Shown: in pieces, positions 62,786 through 64,000 of the stretch
Numbering within the stretch: position 1 is the first letter of the stretch
Layout of the letters: the number at the start of each line of letters is the position of its first letter
NCBI GenBank assembly: GCA_945885345.1
Contig: CAMCYP010000010.1
Span: 32,276-96,275 of the forward strand
Direction: 5' to 3'
DNA: 64,000 nt
Source: Bordetella parapertussis
GTDB lineage: Bacteria; Pseudomonadota; Gammaproteobacteria; Burkholderiales; SG8-41
Program-made: the position numbers and the translations under genes
The notes under the pieces: generated by a model
What the model was told of the DNA's origin: nothing
Databases searched by the model: none
Seen by the model: only the letters and a program-made list of their open reading frames with translations

Positions 62786-63838
62786 ATGGCCATACCAAAG
62801 ACAATGAAAGCTGCCGTTCTCGTCGAACAGCGCAAACCGCTGATCATCGCGGACATCGAATTACCGCAAAAACTGGATGTGGGGCAGGTGCTGGTCAAGG
62901 TGCACTACAGCGGTATCTGCGGCTCTCAGCTGGGCGAGATCGATGGCGCCAAGGGGGAAGACAAGTTCCTGCCGCACCTGCTCGGGCACGAAGGCTCCGG
63001 CACAGTCGTTGAAACCGGTCCTGGCGTGCGCCATGTGAAAGCCGGCGACAAGGTGGTGCTGCATTGGCGCAAAGGCGTGGGCATCGAGCCGGTGCCTCCC
63101 AAGTACAAGTGGGATGGCAAAACCGTCAACGCCGGTTGGGTCACCACCTTCAACGAATACGCCATCGTTGCCGAAAACCGCATTACAGTCATTCCCGCTG
63201 ACAGCGACATGGAGGTCGCGGCGCTGTTTGGTTGCGCCGTGACCACAGGCTTTGGCGTGGTGGTCAACAATGCCAAGGTCAAGATCGGCGAGTCGGCAGT
63301 GGTGTTCGGCGCCGGCGGCGTCGGACTCAACATCGTGCAGGCCGCGGCGATGGTGTCTGCTTATCCGTTGATCGCAGTGGATCTGCATGACAACCGGCTG
63401 GCGCTGGCGAAGGATATGGGCGCGACCCATTTGATCAATTCCGGCAAGACCGATGCCCGCCAGGCGATCCTCGACATCGTCGGTCCCGCCGGCGTTGATG
63501 TCTTCATCGACAACACCGGTCAGCCGGCAATCATCGAGATGGGTTATCAACTGGCTAAACCACAGGGGCGGGTGACGCTGGTCGGCGTGCCGCGCAAGGG
63601 TAACAACATCAATGTGTATTCATTGCCGCTGCATTTCGGCAAGGGTTTGTCGGGGTCGCACGGCGGGGAAGCCGTGCCGGAACAGGATATTCCGCGGTAT
63701 CAGGGGCTGTACCGGTCCGGACGACTCAAGCTGCGCGAGCTTCTGACCGAGCGCTTGCCCCTGTCGGAGATCAATGCGGCAATCGGCGCGATGCGTTCCG
63801 GGCAATTGGCCGGACGCTGCCTGATCACACTGGATTAG
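62786..63838 (+). CDS. Zinc-binding medium-chain dehydrogenase/reductase (alcohol dehydrogenase family)
   Basis: A 350-residue MDR enzyme starting at [11 protein letters not shown]; eight codons upstream are non-family. The catalytic zinc ligands can be placed at Cys in Y-S-G-I-C-G-S-Q, His in LGHEGSG and Cys in [10 protein letters not shown]. The four-cysteine structural zinc lobe is missing. The Rossmann motif is [16 protein letters not shown]. It would oxidise or reduce an alcohol/ketone group of a sugar or sugar-nucleotide with NAD(P). It follows the methyltransferase after an ATCGGCG repeat and precedes the acyltransferase gene. Confidence 0.85.
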   Translation: MAIPKTMKAAVLVEQRKPLIIADIELPQKLDVGQVLVKVHYSGICGSQLGEIDGAKGEDKFLPHLLGHEGSGTVVETGPGVRHVKAGDKVVLHWRKGVGIEPVPPKYKWDGKTVNAGWVTTFNEYAIVAENRITVIPADSDMEVAALFGCAVTTGFGVVVNNAKVKIGESAVVFGAGGVGLNIVQAAAMVSAYPLIAVDLHDNRLALAKDMGATHLINSGKTDARQAILDIVGPAGVDVFIDNTGQPAIIEMGYQLAKPQGRVTLVGVPRKGNNINVYSLPLHFGKGLSGSHGGEAVPEQDIPRYQGLYRSGRLKLRELLTERLPLSEINAAIGAMRSGQLAGRCLITLD

Positions 63839-63852
63839 GAACCATCCCCGGA

Positions 63853-64000
63853 ATGGCCGAAGGCATGACAAACGCGGAGCTGTCGCATCCGAAGTATCGG
63901 GCGGACATAGACGGTCTGCGGGCGATCGCCGTGCTGTCGGTGATGGGATTCCACGCTTTTCCGGAATGGGTGCGGGGCGGTTTTATCGGCGTTGATATTT
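63853..64000 (+). CDS. Acyltransferase family 3 (OafA/YrhL type), N-terminal part (3' end outside window)
   Basis: The frame is open to the end of the window; 49 residues are visible. The sequence [22 protein letters not shown] is the first helix and catalytic-His region of acyltransferase-3 proteins, which O-acetylate sugars of surface glycans, and GGFIGVDI is also typical. I chose the ATG at 63853; a second ATG at 63865 is possible. It lies 14 bp after the dehydrogenase stop, so it extends block C and could add an acetyl group to the exported glycan. Confidence 0.88.
   Translation, partial: MAEGMTNAELSHPKYRADIDGLRAIAVLSVMGFHAFPEWVRGGFIGVDI

Overview
The window is 64 kb of GC-rich bacterial chromosome, most likely from a betaproteobacterium of the Burkholderiales type. 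Three things point that way. The order zapB-like, zapA, 6S RNA, EVE-domain gene (31549-32968) is a betaproteobacterial arrangement. There are two Bug-type tripartite-tricarboxylate periplasmic receptors (14253-15218 and 25327-26283). Acyl-CoA enzymes (glutaryl-CoA dehydrogenase, two crotonases, a short 3-hydroxyacyl-CoA dehydrogenase, a family III CoA-transferase) are abundant. No species can be named from sequence alone. I found no transposase, phage gene, CRISPR array, rRNA or tRNA.

Left part (1-35 kb), housekeeping and metabolism. It opens with the end of a ClC chloride channel, a low-affinity iron permease-family protein, an unknown membrane protein and an HD phosphohydrolase. A leftward RND efflux operon follows (adaptor, pump, NodT-type outer-membrane factor, 3350-9283). 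Next come a methyltransferase, glutaryl-CoA dehydrogenase, an alpha/beta hydrolase coupled to a crotonase, a Bug receptor and a class V aminotransferase. The aminotransferase diverges from a GntR/FCD regulator that is followed by a large FAD/Fe-S 2-hydroxyacid dehydrogenase; an inverted pair of TTTGTATGCA elements lies in the divergent gap. Then come an orphan fused DppD-DppF ATPase, a PAP2 protein with an altered motif, an enolase-superfamily enzyme and a second Bug receptor. AzlCD exporters, a crotonase, a CoA-transferase, a TauE exporter and the 6S RNA/zapA locus complete the left part. A cobalamin riboswitch precedes a BtuB-like receptor.

Right part (35.8-64 kb), a large cell-surface polysaccharide region in three blocks. 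Block A (+, 35833-45783): msbA, then a DPM/ArnC-like transferase, a GNAT acetyltransferase, a four-helix ArnE/F-like protein, a methyltransferase, WecE, an MBOAT/SGNH acylation pair and an ArnT-like GT39. It looks like a pathway that makes a 4-amino-4,6-dideoxyhexose, loads it on a lipid carrier, flips it and transfers it outside the inner membrane. Block B (-, 45756-53472): heptosyltransferase-type GT9, two GT2 enzymes (one WaaE-like), an O-antigen ligase/polymerase and a WbpM-WbpL-WbpV-like trio that would start an O chain. Block C (+, 53558-64000): a GT2, a Wzm/Wzt ABC exporter, and a tight sugar cluster: SDR, SIS isomerase, atypical RmlB-like SDR, split transketolase, HAD hydrolase, APH-like kinase, methyltransferase, zinc dehydrogenase and the start of an acyltransferase-3 gene. 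The split transketolase beside an NDP-sugar dehydratase is the best candidate here for an undescribed sugar pathway.

Intergenic gaps carry several families of short (7-13 bp) repeats, often as facing inverted arrays, and two genes (wecE and the ligase) end inside them. Many genes in the right part overlap by 4 bp (ATGA, GTGA, TTGA), so translation is probably coupled through long operons.
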